This document shows, piece after piece, positions 1-13,299 of a stretch of DNA of 64,000 nucleotides. Every line of letters starts with the position of its first letter. The first letter of the stretch is position 1. Under the pieces are notes generated by a model. The model was given only the letters and a program-made list of their open reading frames with translations. It had not been told where the DNA came from and did not search any database. The translations under genes were made by a program, and so were the position numbers. Source of the stretch: Telopea speciosissima (lineage: Eukaryota; Streptophyta; Magnoliopsida; Proteales; Proteaceae); NCBI RefSeq assembly GCF_018873765.1, contig NC_057920.1:8507307-8571306 (forward strand). Direction: 5' to 3'.

Positions 1-106
1 ATGATACCCTTGATTTGTGGGTTTGCAATTCCCTTTCAAGTCCATTTACCATTTTAATTATTTTCCCTTTTAAAATTTTTAAGCTTATGTTTTTGCTTCC
101 CCTCAG

Positions 107-3100
107 GGAGACATTGAATATGATAATGACAAAGGGTCATAGTCGAGTCCCTATATACACGGGGAATCCAAGTAATATAATTGGAGTAATTCTGGTAATT
201 CTCTCTCTCTCTCTCTCTCTCATATATTTATGTGTGTGTGTGGACCGCTGTTAGCTGGAATCTCAGTTTAAATAGTGTCCTCAATTATCAAGCACTCAAG
301 CAATCTAAAATACTTCACATATAATGTATCATTTGGTTCGGTGTATAATCTCTGGTATATATCGTTATACTCATTTCCTCTTGGCATTTTGGGAGTGACT
401 GGATGGACCATAACTTGATTTCTCTTATGTACATATGTGACCTTGAGAGACTTCTCAATGTCTTTCCTGAGTCAATGAATACTGTCTCTATCTGACCATG
501 GAAAGAAGTTTTATGGAAAGACAGGAAAAGATGCATTAGTCTCAAGTTTGGTCATATCCACGATTTCATTATTTCATTCGAACATCTAAATTGTTGGGTG
601 GTTATCCTGAGAAGTTGCTGGGAGTACTTTAGCAAGAATTTGGTGTGTTTTTTTTTTTGGAATTTTTTTTCCCTTTTCCTTGTCTGGTAGACCTTTGATA
701 GTTTCTGTCTATCCGTGAACTCTTAAGTCCAGTCTGTTACCGCCTGGAGTCTTTTGTAGGATCTCCTTTCAACTGATAAAAAGGGTACATTATAAACTTT
801 AAGTTGTCTGTTTGCTTCCCTTACTTTAATATGCTATCTGATGATGGTTTCTGGGAGATCCATTTAATAAGTGACTCTTCCTTTGTTTGAGTTGATGTTG
901 GTACCATTTTCAAGATTCTGATATAGATTCAAGCGCAAGTTACATTGGACTTGTCTCTGCAGTCAATAGAAATTTATTGATTTTATGGGTTTGACCAGAT
1001 TGAGTTGGTCAAGAGCTTGTGATATGGTTGAAACCTTTCATCAAGCATACATTGTCAATCAACTTTATAAAGGGATTTTCTTATTCACACCCCTAAGGTG
1101 TCAATAGATTTGTAACCTTACTTTTTGCCCCTTTATTTTATTCCCAAAAATTATTTAATGCAGTACTTAATGCAGGGGTAAAAAGGGGTTCTGCAAAAAG
1201 TTGAAAGTCATTTAATGCGACATTTAATGCAATTCCTAAGTGAAATGGCAGATTTAACCTCATTGAAAAAAACTGTGTTGATTGCTTTTGGTAATCAGAC
1301 AAGGGGCAATTAAATGAAAGTGTCAAGTTCTAAACACACCTATAGAGGTGCCATTCAAACACTCCCCTTTATAAATTATCTTTTCTGGGTTTCATTTTAG
1401 TTTCCAACTTTCCATGATGTCATATTGAATGATTTTTTCTTCTCTCTGCCCTTCTCTTATCTCACATCTAGTTTACTACATTGCAGGTAAAAAATTTGTT
1501 GACAGTTGATCCAAAAGATGCAGTTCCTTTGAGGAAAATGCTCATAAGAAGAATTCCAAGGTGAGAATGAAGTTTCAGTGCTTTTCGCCTCACTATTATA
1601 ACCATTAGTTGTTCTACCATCTAATATTTTGCTTTCTGTAGAAAGAATCTATCATGCATTACTAGCAATTTCCACAACTGAGTTTTGTCTGCTGAATCTC
1701 AGCCAATTGTGATTCTGTACGAGTGGAATTGGACAATTAAATGATCAAGTGTGTTGTATATAGTATTTATGCCACCATAGTATGTGAGGGAAACGTCCTG
1801 TTTACCTGAGAATTTTAACTTTACCCTTTTCTGAGCACGGCAGCCATTTAACAATTTGACTTTTTCATTTTCCCTCCTTTTGAACTTGTCACACCTACCA
1901 TATCCATGACAAGGTTGGTAATTCTTACGTCGGATCTTTTTAACAAGCTCAGCAGGATGCTTGAGCAGCTCACGGCTTCTTGTGGAACATTTAGTTCTTA
2001 CTAGTTGTCACTGATTTTTCTTTTTTGGGTGTTAGGATCTCAATTGTAAAATTGTCCCCCCCCCCCTTCCCAAAAAAAAACTCAATTGTAAATGGTAGAT
2101 GTATTTTTTTCTTGGCTGTTGGGGAAGGGGAAGAGCAACAGTGGGTCTATTTCATTGAATGGTGAGTTGAAAAATGATTGTACCACTGCTGCATACTTAA
2201 TAAGCTGGTTTATTCCTTTGCCTTGATTCATTGTCCATTCTTCAGGGTTTCAGAAAATATGCCCCTTTATGATATTCTGAATGAATTTCAGAAGGGTCAC
2301 AGCCACATAGCTGTTGTAGTGAAGCATCTTAATGAGACAAAAGAGACACCGAAGAAAAGTAAAGTGGTGCAAAATAAGGAGAGCAAGATGAAAAATAGGA
2401 AGCAGAGTGCCCCACCTGATGCGACAACGTTAAATGAAGGTAAGTGTGATTGAAAAATTTAGTTGGTGTTCACCTTATTGATAATTGATTAGTAGAACAC
2501 TGATATGAAAATACTCCAAGTTAGCATTTCTTAGGGATAGGTTTTGGTTACTATGATGCCATATTCTCAGCCTGGAATTTTCTTTCTATACCAAGTCCAA
2601 GATTAGACGGAAAGAATGCCCTTCATGGCTGTGAAATGTACATGACAATATGAAGGTCAATTGGGACAAAAAAAACATTTACTGGATGTCAGGAGTTATT
2701 CTTTTTCAATAATTGGTCTGGTCACAAGAACAGAAATCATCCAATCTCTAATTTTATAGCTGCTTAGAGAGGGACAGTAATATTAAGTAAAACTGGAATG
2801 GACTTTTTCACTCGGCCGACTCAACTTGTGGTCTAGAAAATCTCATTAAGGCAACCCTATGGAATGTTAGGTTCAATATCCAGACCATTCTTTGTGAGAC
2901 AAGTACAGCAGAGAATTGATCTTCTGTCCAGACCATTCTTTGTTTCTCTTTTGGCATCCTGATTTTTAAGCTGATTTTCCATTATTAATGAGTCTTTTTA
3001 CCAGTCTATGGAACTATTATTTGCACTTTTTCCTTACTCTTCTTCAAACAAAAACATTATCTCCTTCTATGAAACTCTTATTTGTACTTTTTCCTCATTC

Positions 3101-4492
3101 TTCTTGTTCCTCAAACAAAATCATTCTCTTACCTAACTATTGTTATATGTGTATATATATTGTATATATACATGCGCATGCTGTGATTTTCTATACAACA
3201 GTGTCAGCATTTAAGCCTCACCTTCTAAGAGACCTCTAAACTGTGTTCTAGTTTTGTTGTTATTTATGGTTATAGACAGGTCATGATCAATACTGGGATA
3301 TCTATAATAAATGCCTTCCCTTGTTGATTCAATACATTGCTCCCTTGAATTATAGAAAATGATTTGCTTTTGAAGTTGCAGAGCAAGAATAGTTAGGCCC
3401 TACTACTCAGTCCCAAATTGTAGGAGCTAAACCAGATTCATGTGATTCTTAACCAGGTGTAGCCAGGAAGGATGGGGATCAGAAGTTAACAAATCGTCCT
3501 GCAACTATTCCAGTCTTAAAAAAGGGGCATAGAGGTTGTTCACATTGCATTCTGGATCTTGTTAATGCTCCCTTTCCAGATGTCCCACCCAATCAAGAGG
3601 TTGTTGGTGTGATTGCTATGGAGGACGTGATTGAAGAACTTCTACAGGTAACCTCAAAATATGAAAATTCACTTCATTTGTGTAACTTAAAGTAAGGAAT
3701 TTAACATGAATTTGTTCAACTTTGGGATAATAACCCTTACAAAAAAGGGCATCAGTTCAAGTACAACACGTTTGATTACACTTGGAACCTATTAACATTT
3801 ATTCCTACTAGAACCCTAATTGACACTTCGTAGCTCTCATGTTACTAGAAGACAAGATGAATGATTATTGAGTCCCTTATTGTATTCGAAATGTGTCATG
3901 ATCCTTGCACTCTATTTCCTTGTTCACTAGTTCTGTCCCTATATATATTCAGACGCACACACTTATGTGATAAGCAACAATGATTCTTTATATTTTTGTG
4001 CTTTGGATCGTATTCAGCTTAAATTATCTATGTTCTCCCCATCTCCCTCTCTCCCCCCCCCCCCCGCGTGAAATAGCATGAGAATATAATTAACATGGAA
4101 TTTTTGTTCTCTCCTATTAGTTTGGATGATCCATGCTGACCTCAAGAATTTTTTCGTGTCAGGAGGAGATATTGGATGAAACTGATGAATACATTGACAT
4201 TCACAACAGGTACGGATATTTTGTAATTTTAATCTGTATTTCTGTGGTTGACATCTCTTGAATGATCCCTGCAAATATTAAAGAGGATGGTATCTGTTAG
4301 AAACTTCAGATTGTGGGTTTCATTTGAGCATCTATACTAGATACCTACAGGACTGATTGTTCATGGAAACACAGGATAAAGGTGAACATGCAAGCATCAC
4401 TAGGAAAAGTGCCAAATGTAGCATCTTCAGATCCTGATACTGCTTTAGCATCAATTGCCTGCACATCTATGCCAACAGCCCAATCTTTGTGA
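107..4492 (+). CDS. DUF21/CBS-pair membrane protein (CNNM-like), 3' part
   Basis: This is the 3' end of a plant DUF21-CBS protein, related to bacterial CorC/CorB and animal CNNM divalent-cation transport factors. The membrane DUF21 part must lie before the window. Six exons join in one frame: 107-194, 1487-1560, 2246-2439, 3457-3647, 4163-4209 and 4375-4492. They encode about 236 residues up to a TGA at 4490-4492. All internal junctions are GT-AG with matching phase. Diagnostic family strings are GHSRVPIYTGNPSNIIG (first CBS motif), RRIPRVSENMPLYDILNEF, VVGVIAMEDVIEELLQ and EEILDETDEYIDIHNR. A basic, Lys-rich linker separates the two CBS halves, as in plant paralogues. The Ser/Ala-rich tail is short. 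A 3' UTR of about 330 bp with AATAAT near 4829 follows. Identity as a family member is firm; the exact paralogue is not assigned. Confidence 0.9.
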
Positions 4493-5100
4493 GCAACTAT
4501 GCCCCTTAGCATTCCCTTACCTCACCTATGCTGGTGGCTCCAGTACCCACACCAGTGCTTTCAGTCTCTACTGGAAATTTTATAGCAAGCTCACCAATGA
4601 CAGCCCATCTTCATGGTTTTGAAAGAGACGGGCAAAGGGACCACTGAGTGTTTTTTGGAATTTAGTATGCCATATAATATTGGGTAACAAAGTGGATGGG
4701 TATTGCAATTTGTTCTTATAGGCCTCCTGTTTTGGCATGAGGGAAGGGTGCTCGATGTATGCTTAGATAGATGCTTGTGTTGCTATCACAATTTGATGTA
4801 CGTATTGTGAACATCTTTTATGTTTTAATAATAATAGTTGTTTACCAAATTATAAGTAATGAGAAGAAAGAACAGTTATTATCAGAGAATCTACTTTAAA
4901 TCTTCTTTCCACTAAAAAAAAAGGGCTACAGTATTGATTCATATGCCTTTCTGGCCATCTCTCGAATTTGAGAATCATGTGAGAAATTTCTAGGGCGAAA
5001 GTTTTCCTTTACAATTGGGGAAGGAAGAATTCCTTCACCACAAGTGAAGTGATCTTATGATTGGACTTTTAGGTCATCATTATTCCTACCCACTATTGCT
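4493..5100. other. 3' UTR of the DUF21/CBS gene, then unassigned sequence
   Basis: The first about 350 bp are the probable 3' UTR, with AATAAT-type polyadenylation signals near 4829. After about 4900 a stretch with TTCCTTCACCACAAGTGAAG (5032-5051) resembles the ends of the small inverted-repeat element seen at 28462-28641. No coding signal is seen. Confidence 0.4.
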
Positions 5101-5111
5101 GAAGGCGAAAC

Positions 5112-5690
5112 TAGGGCTGCAACAGGGTCGGGTTGGGCCGGGCTTTATAAAATCCTAGCCCAACCATAAGTTCCCTTAGCTGGGCCCAAGTTCGATCCGA
5201 CCCTGATTCAGGGCCAGAAAAATCAAACACTGACCCATCCTTAGGGTCGAGCCGGGCTGACCTTGATTGGTCCTGATCATGGGGAGGGGAAAAGAAATAC
5301 ATGGGCTGGAATGGGCTAGGGAGAGCATTATTAATTTTACATAAAATAACATTATAACAAAATGTATTATGTCACTTATTGCCTTCATATATAATCTATT
5401 ATATAAAAAAATGTAGGTGACATTTAAAGTTTATAATGTATATATTATATCTTTTTTTTGGTAAATAATATATATATATTATATCAATATATATTTTAAA
5501 GTATAGCTTAAATTAGGGTCAGGTTGGGCCGGGCCAAGCTTAGCTCGAGCCCTCAACCCTAGCCCAACCCGACCCTGACTCAAGGCCAGAAATTTTCAAT
5601 CCTGACCCGCCCTCAGGGTCAAATATCTCAGTCCAAGCCCTGTTTGGGCTCAGGGCGGGCCAGGACAGGTTCGGGCCGACATGGCCAAAC
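5112..5690. repeat. GGGTCGGGTTGGGCC-type degenerate repeat, two direct arms
   Basis: Two GC-rich arms of about 130 bp (about 5130-5260 and 5515-5640) are similar in the same orientation. Each runs from GGGTC(G/A)GGTTGGGCCGGGC through a CCCAACC / CGACCCTGA segment to GGCCAGAAA and a GGGTC motif. They are separated by about 250 bp of AT-rich DNA. The left border AGGGCTGCAAC resembles hAT-type termini, but I find no matching right terminus or target duplication. It is likely a decayed non-autonomous DNA transposon. Short open frames here are not genes. Confidence 0.4.
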
Positions 5691-7081
5691 TTGCCCCAAG
5701 GCAAAACTGTCCGCCTCTATGACCATCTGATGGTACCAATGCCCATGGTGAAAGAAGTCCTCCACCATGAGTGAAGAGAAACTTGGTCCAAATCCTTATT
5801 GTTACTTCCATCAAAAAAATAATTGGAGAGTTCCCCATGATACCAGTGTTAGGGGAATATGCGTGCCACACCAACTCCCTTTGGTTTTGAAATACAAGAT
5901 GGAAAACTTAATGGAACATAGTGTAATACTAATGATTGTCTTAGAGTTCTTCATATTAATTTAATAATTTGAATGATAATTATCCATTTAATAGTAGAAG
6001 GTGATGTTTCTAAAAATCACAAGATAAATTTGAGCTATTCATTTGTATGTTTTTTTCTAATCGAAACTGTCAATTCCTAGTCAAGAGTTGGGAAAATGCA
6101 CAATAATATCTAGAATATTGGTATACATGCATGGACATTACACATGATGTGTGCAAAAACGAAACAGGTTATTCGATTAAATTAGATTTTAAAATTTGAC
6201 ATGTGGCTAATCTAGACGATATCCTTCGACCCAATGTTTAGAATGAACACAACATCTATCGACGTTACAGAATAGATTCCTTGTGACATTGGAAAAATAG
6301 CAGACCTTTGTGACAATAATAATTCACCTCGAAACTTATTTAATATAATTAATGATCATGGTGAGACACAAACTCATGTTCTAACCAATTGAACTACCAG
6401 ACCGATTCAACGAGACTGAAAGTGAGCATCCATGGGCTTGAGTAAAACTTTATAGTGAAATCTCGTAGAGAACAAAAAAGGTTATCTTTGAACGTAGGAT
6501 TATTTGACGGCTCAAATTAGAGAAAGTTTTTTTTCATCGCGAGTGAAGAGAATTCCACCACTGTATTTTCATAATTACTCTTTTATGCGAAATGTTCTTC
6601 CAAATAAAAGAAAAGAAAAGGTCAAAAATGCCTTTTGCACTAATCCAACTACCAAAAGTGGTTCTACCAAAAAAAAAAAAAAACTATCAAAAATGGTGGA
6701 TGAAAAGATTCCCTCTTCATCGTAGACGAAGAAAAAAAATGAGTCCAACCTTCGTGTAACGAAATTTGGAAATTTACAATAAGAGAGGGTCACCTAAAAT
6801 GTTCTTTGGAACACCGATTGGGGGTATAGTTGTTTCACCCCCTGTTGGTTGCCTTGTGCCTACAAGAAACTGCAAATAATCCTATAGAATGCAATTCCAA
6901 CATACACTGCAGGTAGAAAATTTTAAGGGAAAAACTACTGTACTCTGGCTCTTTTTAGGGACTTCATAAATAGTCCACTCTCATTGTGCCATGTGGACAG
7001 ATGATGAGGAAAGTCTTAACTGTTGGATAGAGGGAACATTGTTTTGACTCTTGATTAGCGGTGTCGAACTTCATAGTCTAA
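5691..7081. other. Intergenic, no gene seen
   Basis: AT-rich sequence without coding character. Around 6505-6560 and 6690-6735 there are further copies of the TTCATCGCGAGTGAAGAG / CTTCATCGTAGACGAAG type of small inverted-repeat termini, so a decayed MITE of about 230 bp is likely. Open frames here are short and low-complexity. Confidence 0.35.
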
Positions 7082-7226
7082 GGTTGTGTTTGATATGCAT
7101 TCTTGGAATGCATTCTAAGTCGATTTCGCTTTCTCGTACGGGAAAAAAAAAAAAAACTATTTTTAACTTTTCAAGAATGCAAAATCGACCTAAAATGCAT
7201 TCCAAGAATGCATACCAATCACAACT
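7082..7226. mobile_element. 145-bp palindromic MITE with TAA target duplication (Tourist/Harbinger-like)
   Basis: The two halves are inverted repeats of about 45 bp. The left half begins GGTTGTGTTTGATATGCATT and the right half, read on the other strand, begins AGTTGTGATTGGTATGCATT. Both continue through TCTTGGAATGCATT to a GTCGATTT block. An A-rich spacer separates them. TAA flanks both ends (7079-7081 and 7227-7229), the 3-bp duplication typical of PIF/Harbinger MITEs. Family placement is inferred from TSD length only. Confidence 0.65.
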
Positions 7227-7743
7227 TAAATCAATCAAATATCCTCTCATATATTGGTATGCATTCTCATGTATGTTTATGCATATGTATGATACTTCGA
7301 TAACTATTGTGTACTCTCTCAGAGTCCTAGATTTTTCATAGCCATATTTTTTTGCAAACTATGTTTAGGCTGAACCTTGAGACTTATGAGTAGGGAGACT
7401 TGAGGGATATATGTTTACAAAATTTGATCTGTCATGTGGAAGATTTTAGGGCATTTAGGAAGCCTTTCCTAAACGGTCCATTTACAAGTATCAAAGAAGA
7501 AAAGTGTTCCAGTAAATATGTGGACACAGTTAAAAACATGTATACTGGCGCATTGACTACTGTAAGAACGGAGGGGGGGGGTGTGGAGAGGAGGGTAGTG
7601 AATTCCCAATTACAATTGGCATACATCAAGGATCAGTTATAAGCCAATCTTTGTTTATGTCAATCATAGATGAATTGACTAGAGACATTCAAGATCAAAT
7701 CCTCTGGTACACATACTTTGTTGTTGATGATATTATTTTGGTG

Positions 7744-8385
7744 TGATAAACCCAAATTCACACCAACCAACTGGAGGTCGCCACGTGTCCATGGCCCAAG
7801 GAGGTGGACCAAGGTCGGGCCAACGAAAGACCAACTGCAGGCGCAAACCGCACGGCCCTCTATGGGTGCAGACCAAACGACCACCCTCCACGGACCTAGA
7901 CCAAGATACTACCATCGTCATCAACAAGAGGTACACCGTCACCTGGACTCTGTACCACCGTCATCAACAAGAGCTACACCGTCACCTGGACTCTATCACC
8001 GCACAACCCAAGACGGGTGCAAACACTTCATCTAACAACGTATCAACATCTATCTACAAGGGACACCAACCCAAGTGGAACTCTACCACCCAACGAGATA
8101 CAAACAACCAATGAAAAACCCTGCTATCCAGGGACTCCATCAACTACGAAGGATTACTCATCATCAACTGGGACTCTCCACACCGCCATACTCCACTATA
8201 AAAGGGAAGGTATTCTACCCCATCAAGCTATCTTGAATTCTATTCACTCATCTGTTTGCTCAGCAGAATCTAACTTAGGCATCGGAGAGTCCTAGGCCGG
8301 AGCCACGCCGGTTCTCCTTTATCACCTTGGTCCTTTTGCAAGTGACGGCACTCGAGGGACCCCTGTACGATTTTTTGACGCAACA
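7744..8385. mobile_element. Solo LTR, 642 bp
   Basis: A TG...CA bounded block (TGATAAACCC ... GACGCAACA) is flanked by an exact 5-bp duplication TGGTG (7739-7743 and 8386-8390). Removing it restores the LINE reading DDIILVDQIK, which proves it is an insertion. A TATA-like CTATAAAAGGG lies at about 8197. No internal retrotransposon domain, primer-binding site or second LTR is found, so it looks like a recombination product. Inside are short direct repeats (CATCAACAAGAG... twice). The several open frames inside are not genes. Superfamily is unknown. Confidence 0.8.
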
Positions 8386-8510
8386 TGGTGGATCAAATAA
8401 AAGTGGGGATGAATGCAAAGTTAGAAATATGGACATGAATCTTAGAATCAAAAGGTTTTAAGATAAGCACTGCAAGGTGTGTAAATTTAGTAACAACAAA
8501 GGGAGGTAAC

Positions 8511-8759
8511 TGTAAACGTAACACCTTCAACATCACAGGATGACTCACACAAGGACTCTATCACTGAGAAATGCAAGGACTCTTCCATTGAAGAAACTTC
8601 TTAGTCGTTATCTCATCTACTATAACTAACCTTCTAAAGGTTATCCTTATCCTGTGATCTACAGTTACGTGTAAACCAAGTGTAAAAATACTTATAAATA
8701 CAACACTTCAAAACACCAAATTGATGTAGAAGAATTTCAAACAATATTGAAATCTTACA
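8511..8759 (+). repeat. 5' LTR of the copia element
   Basis: Begins TGTAAACGTAACACC and ends GAAATCTTACA. It carries a TATA-like TATAAATAC at about 8693. It matches 13051-13299 except for about seven substitutions. Confidence 0.95.
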
Positions 8760-8839
8760 TGGTATCAGTCGCCCGCTAAGTTCTTAGCATTTTTCGATCC
8801 TAGTTTCTCTCCTCTCGGCTTTCTCTTTTGTTCTCAGTC

Positions 8840-11800
8840 ATGGCTACGGGCTCCTCTTCCACGTTGGCTACCACGCCTGCAACTATTTCAGCCTCCACTC
8901 CCTTTGGTTTTGGAGGTAACATATCTCATATCCTTCAGATCAAATTGGATCAGAATAACTACTTGTTATGGCGTGCGCAATTCTTGCCATTATTCCGCCT
9001 TCATCGGTATCTCCAATATATTGATGGCTCCTTTCGTTGTCCATCATCGACGGTGCCTGGTGTTCCCAATGTTGCTGATCCTAACACTCCACAGTCGGCA
9101 ACACCGAACCCAGAATATATCACTTGGCAGCAGCAAGATCAGATGTTACTTTGCTGCCTTCTCTCCACTCTTGCAGAATCGGTCTTCTCTCTGGTTATTG
9201 GCCTCAACACTTCCCATGAGGTCTGGACTACCCTTGCCAAGCATTTTTCTTCTCACTCTCAGGTTAGAGTGATGCAACTTGAGTTTTAGCTTCGATCATT
9301 GAAGAAAGGATCTCTTTCCATTGCTGAGTATGTCCAAAAGGCTAAATCCATAGCCGCTCATCTTGCCGCGGCAGTGCAACCCGTCTCTAACCGCCAAATG
9401 GTTCTCAGTCTTCTACATGGCCTTGGACCTGAGTATGATGGTTTTGTTACCTCTATCATGTCCAGACTTGAACCAATAGCTTTGGATGATTTTCTTGGTA
9501 TTCTTACCAACCAGGAAGTTATTCTCCAAAGTAGGACTACAGAGGTTGTTCCAGCCACTCCCAATGCAAATGTGGCTGTCAAAGAAACCAACATTGCCCC
9601 TCACCCTGTGAATCGTGGTAGGGGAAGAGGTCATGGCAGAGGTTGTGGGCGATACAATTCTGATTTTCATGGTTATCGCCAACGCTTGATCTGTTAAGTC
9701 TGTTCTGCAACTGGGCACTCGGCTCTTCAGTGTTATCAACACTTCAACCCGAATATAACTCATAAACAGGGTAATCCTACAGCTATGTTTGCCGCTCCTT
9801 CTCAATCATCCAATGATGATGCCTGGTATCCGGATTCTGGTGCGACTCACCATCTCACAGCAGATATGGCAAACTTGTCTATTCCATCAGCATACAATGG
9901 AACCTATTAGGTTCGGGTAGCCAATGGTTCAGGTTTGAAAATCTCTCATACTGGTTCATCTATATTAAGTACACCTGTGTCTTCCTTTTCTCTCAATAAT
10001 ATTTTTTATGTTCCTAACATAACAAAAAATCTTCTCTCTGTTTCTCAATTTACAAAAGACAATAACTGTATTTTTTAGTTTCACTCTGATTTTTGTTGTG
10101 TTAAGGATCCATACTTGGGGAGCATCCTTCTACGCGGCCAGAGTAAAAATGGTCTTTATGTCCTCACTGGTGCATCTGCTTCAACTAATTCTGTCTCTTC
10201 TATTGTCTGCTCCAATTTTTCCAACAAATCTGGTTCTCCTACTGCGAATATTGGGGAACGCGTACCTGCTCAGTTATGGCATGAACGATTTGGTCATCCT
10301 GCTCGTCGCTTGGTTGACTCCATTATTAAAAAGAATGCCTTACCTGTAGCACAAAAGATTTCTTCTTTTAATTTTTGTGAATCTTGCACTTTATGCAAAT
10401 CTCACCGTTTGCCGTTTAAATCTTCTTTTACTCGTTGTACTGCACCATTACAATTAATTCATTCTGATTTGTGGGGACCATCTCCAGTGCCTACTGTCTC
10501 TGGTTTTAAATATTATATCTCATTTGTCGATGACTATAGTTGTTACACTTGGATTTTTCCACTCACTTCTAAATCTGAGGCTCTTTCAGTTTTTATTTCC
10601 TTTAAAACATAGGTGGAAAAATATTTTTGTACCACTATCAAGAGTTTTCAATCTGAAGGTGGGGGAGAATTTCAAAAATTTAAGAATTTTTTACACACTA
10701 ATGGCATTCTCCACCGTTATTCTTGTCCTCATACACAGGAACAAAATGGAATAGTGGAACGGAAGCACAGGCACATAGTAGATTCGGGACTTGCACTTCT
10801 CCATCGGGCACATTTTCCCAAATCATATTGGGATCATGCCTTTCGCACAACGGTCTTTTTACTTAACCGAATGCCTACACCAGTGCTTCAAAATTCATCT
10901 CCATATGAGAAACTGTTTCAACAAGTGCCTGACTATTCCATGATGCGTGTATTTGGCAGTGCTTGCTATCCTTGGTTACGGCCTTATCAAAAACACAAGC
11001 TTGATAATAGGTCCCTCCAATGTGTTTTTTTGGGATATTCAATTCAACACAAAGGGTACCAATGCTTACATATTCCAACCGGCAGAATCTATATCTCAAG
11101 GCATGTTGTGTTTAATGAGCAACATATTCCGTTTGTGGGTTACAACTCTTCTCCATCACCTACACAAACCACGTCCAAACCTGTTATTCTGCAATTACCA
11201 TTAACTTGTTCCACCCGGGGGGCGTTACACCCATCTCATACGCCCTCCCTGATAACCCAGCCATCATTAGCCATGCCATCGCCACCTGGTCCTGCTCAAC
11301 CACCACCGGCCAACTCTAATCGGCCTCTCTTGTCTGCTTCCAGCACTCTTATACCTAATCTTCCTTCTTCTTAGCCACCACCATCACCAACACCATCACC
11401 TCATAAACAACCCACCCACCCTATGCAAACCAGATCCAAGAACAATATTCACAAGCCGCGGGTTTACTCAACCGATTTGCAAACCAGTTCTTCCATACCA
11501 ATTGAACCCACATGCTTCACATCTGCCAATAGGGATTCTCGGTGGAGGACAGGAATGGTACTTGAGTTTAATGCATTGGTACAAAATGGGACTTGGGATT
11601 TGGTTCCGTACAACCCTAAGATGAACGTGGTTGGGTACAAATGGGTTTACAGAATAAAAACCAAGTCTGATGGTACTGTTGATCGGTACAAGGCCCGATT
11701 GGTGGCCAAGGGGTTCACTCAGGAACCTGGCTTTGACTATGGTGAAACATTTAGTCCAGTGGTTAAACATACAACCATCCGTGTGGTCTTATCTCTTGCA

Positions 11801-13054
11801 GTCACATATGGATGGCCCATTCGTCAGTTAGACATTCAAAATGCCTTCCTCAATGGTACTCTCTCTGAGGATGTATTTATGATTCAGCCACAAGGCTTTA
11901 CTGATTAGCGCCATCCAAACCATGTTTGTCATCTTCGTAAGGCCTTGTATGGCCTGAAACAGGTACCACGTGCTAGGTATTCTCGCCTCAGTTCCTACTT
12001 ATTGAGTATTGGCTTCAAGACTTCCAAATCTGATTCTTCGTTGTTTGTGCAAACTAATGGCACCAAAGTGATACTACTGCTCGTTTATGTTGATGACATT
12101 ATCATAACTGGTAATGAACCCACTGGTGTATCCTCTTTACTCTCCAAACTGGGCAGAGAATTTGCCATTACCGATTTGAGACGCTTGAACTATTTTCTTG
12201 GCATCGAGGCTCATCATTCACCAAGTGGCATTCTCCTTACTCAGTCGAAATATGCCCTTGAGTTGCTGCAAAGAATGGACATGGTAGATTGCAAAGCATG
12301 TGTCACACCAATGGCACCATTAGGAACCAAACTCACAAAAGACACTGGTCCAGCCTTTCCAGATGCTACTCTATACAGAAGCACGGTTGGGGCCCTTCAG
12401 TATCTTACATTAACAAGACCAGATCTATCCTTTTGTGTTAATCAGGTCTGTCAGTTCATGCACAGTCCAACCTTAAACCACTGGATGGCTGTCAAATGCA
12501 TCCTACGCTACATCAAGGGCACCACTCACTATGGTATATCCATAAAGCCGGTTTCCAACTTTGAACTCACAGCATTCACGGATGCTGACTGGGCCGGTTG
12601 CCCTGATGATCGTAAATCAAAAAGTGGTTTTTGCATCTACCTTGGTCCCAACATTATTTCATGGAGCTCCAAGAAGCAACCAACTGTTGCACGCTCTAGT
12701 ACGGAGTCTGAATACAAAGGTATCGCCAATACAGCTTCAGAATTACTTTGGCTGCAGTACCTACTCCGTGATTTGGGGTGTCCTTTACCACATCTACCCT
12801 TAATTTGATGTGATAATATTGGAGCAACATACTTGGCTGCCAACCCTGTTCTTCATGCCCAGACGAAGCATGTGAAGATAGACTATCATTTCGTTTGAGA
12901 TCAGGTATCCAGGAAACTCCTGGACGTTCGATTCCTATGCACTCAGGATCAGACGACGGATGTAATGACAAAGCCGCTATCTCACTCGAGATTCAAGCTA
13001 CTTCGGGACAAGCTCACATTTCAAGAACTCCCGTTGCGCTTGAGGGGGTATGTA
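8840..13054 (+). pseudogene. Copia gag-pol, one continuous frame with nine in-frame stops
   Basis: Starts at ATG 8840. Domains in order: gag (UBN2-like) about 8900-9560; zinc knuckle CxxC...GHxxxxC about 9690-9740, whose first linker residue is lost to a stop; protease DSGAT at about 9836; HHCC and DDE integrase about 10270-10960 (HSDLWGP, VDDY, ENGIVERKHR-like); reverse transcriptase about 11560-12240 ([23 protein letters not shown]); RNase H about 12570-12790 (TDADWAGCPDDRKSKSGF, SSTESEY). Stops: TAG 9287, TAA 9695, TAG 9908, TAG 10076, TAG 10610, TAG 11372, TAG 11906, TGA 12806, TGA 12896. All are in the same frame, which stays intact to the right LTR. Not functional as it stands. Confidence 0.9.
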
Positions 13055-13299
13055 AACGTAACACCTTCAACATCACAGGATGACTCACACAAGGACTCCA
13101 TCACTGAGAAACGCAAGGACTCTTCCACTGAAGAAACTTCTTAGTCGTTATCTCATCTACTGTAACTAACCTTCTAAAGGATATCCTTATCCTGTGATCT
13201 ACAGTTACGTGTAAACCAAGTGTAGAAATACTTATAAATACAACACTTCAAAACACCAAATTGGTGTAGAAGAATTTCAAACAATATTGAAATCTTACA
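13051..13299 (+). repeat. 3' LTR of the copia element
   Basis: Same length and ends as the 5' LTR. It is followed by the GTAAC target duplication. Confidence 0.95.

Larger units (their letters stand above)
8511..13299 (+). mobile_element. Complete Ty1/copia LTR retrotransposon, coding frame broken by nine stops
   Basis: Two 249-bp LTRs flank a 4.3-kb interior. The element is bounded by an exact 5-bp duplication GTAAC (8506-8510 and 13300-13304). A TGGTATCAG primer-binding site follows the left LTR at 8760. A purine tract (GCTTGAGGGGG) precedes the right LTR. By eye the LTRs differ at about seven positions, almost all transitions, so the insertion is fairly recent. Domain order gag - protease - integrase - RT - RNase H is the copia order. 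The short LTRs and the RT/RNase H motifs suggest the Ale-like group, which is an inference. Confidence 0.95.

Noticed and set aside
7718-8295. Overlapping open frames of 92-123 codons
   Set aside because: They lie wholly within the solo LTR, which is bounded by TSDs; composition is repeat-driven and no domain is seen.
9358-9805. Antisense open frames opposite the copia gag region
   Set aside because: Shadows of the coding strand; no domain.
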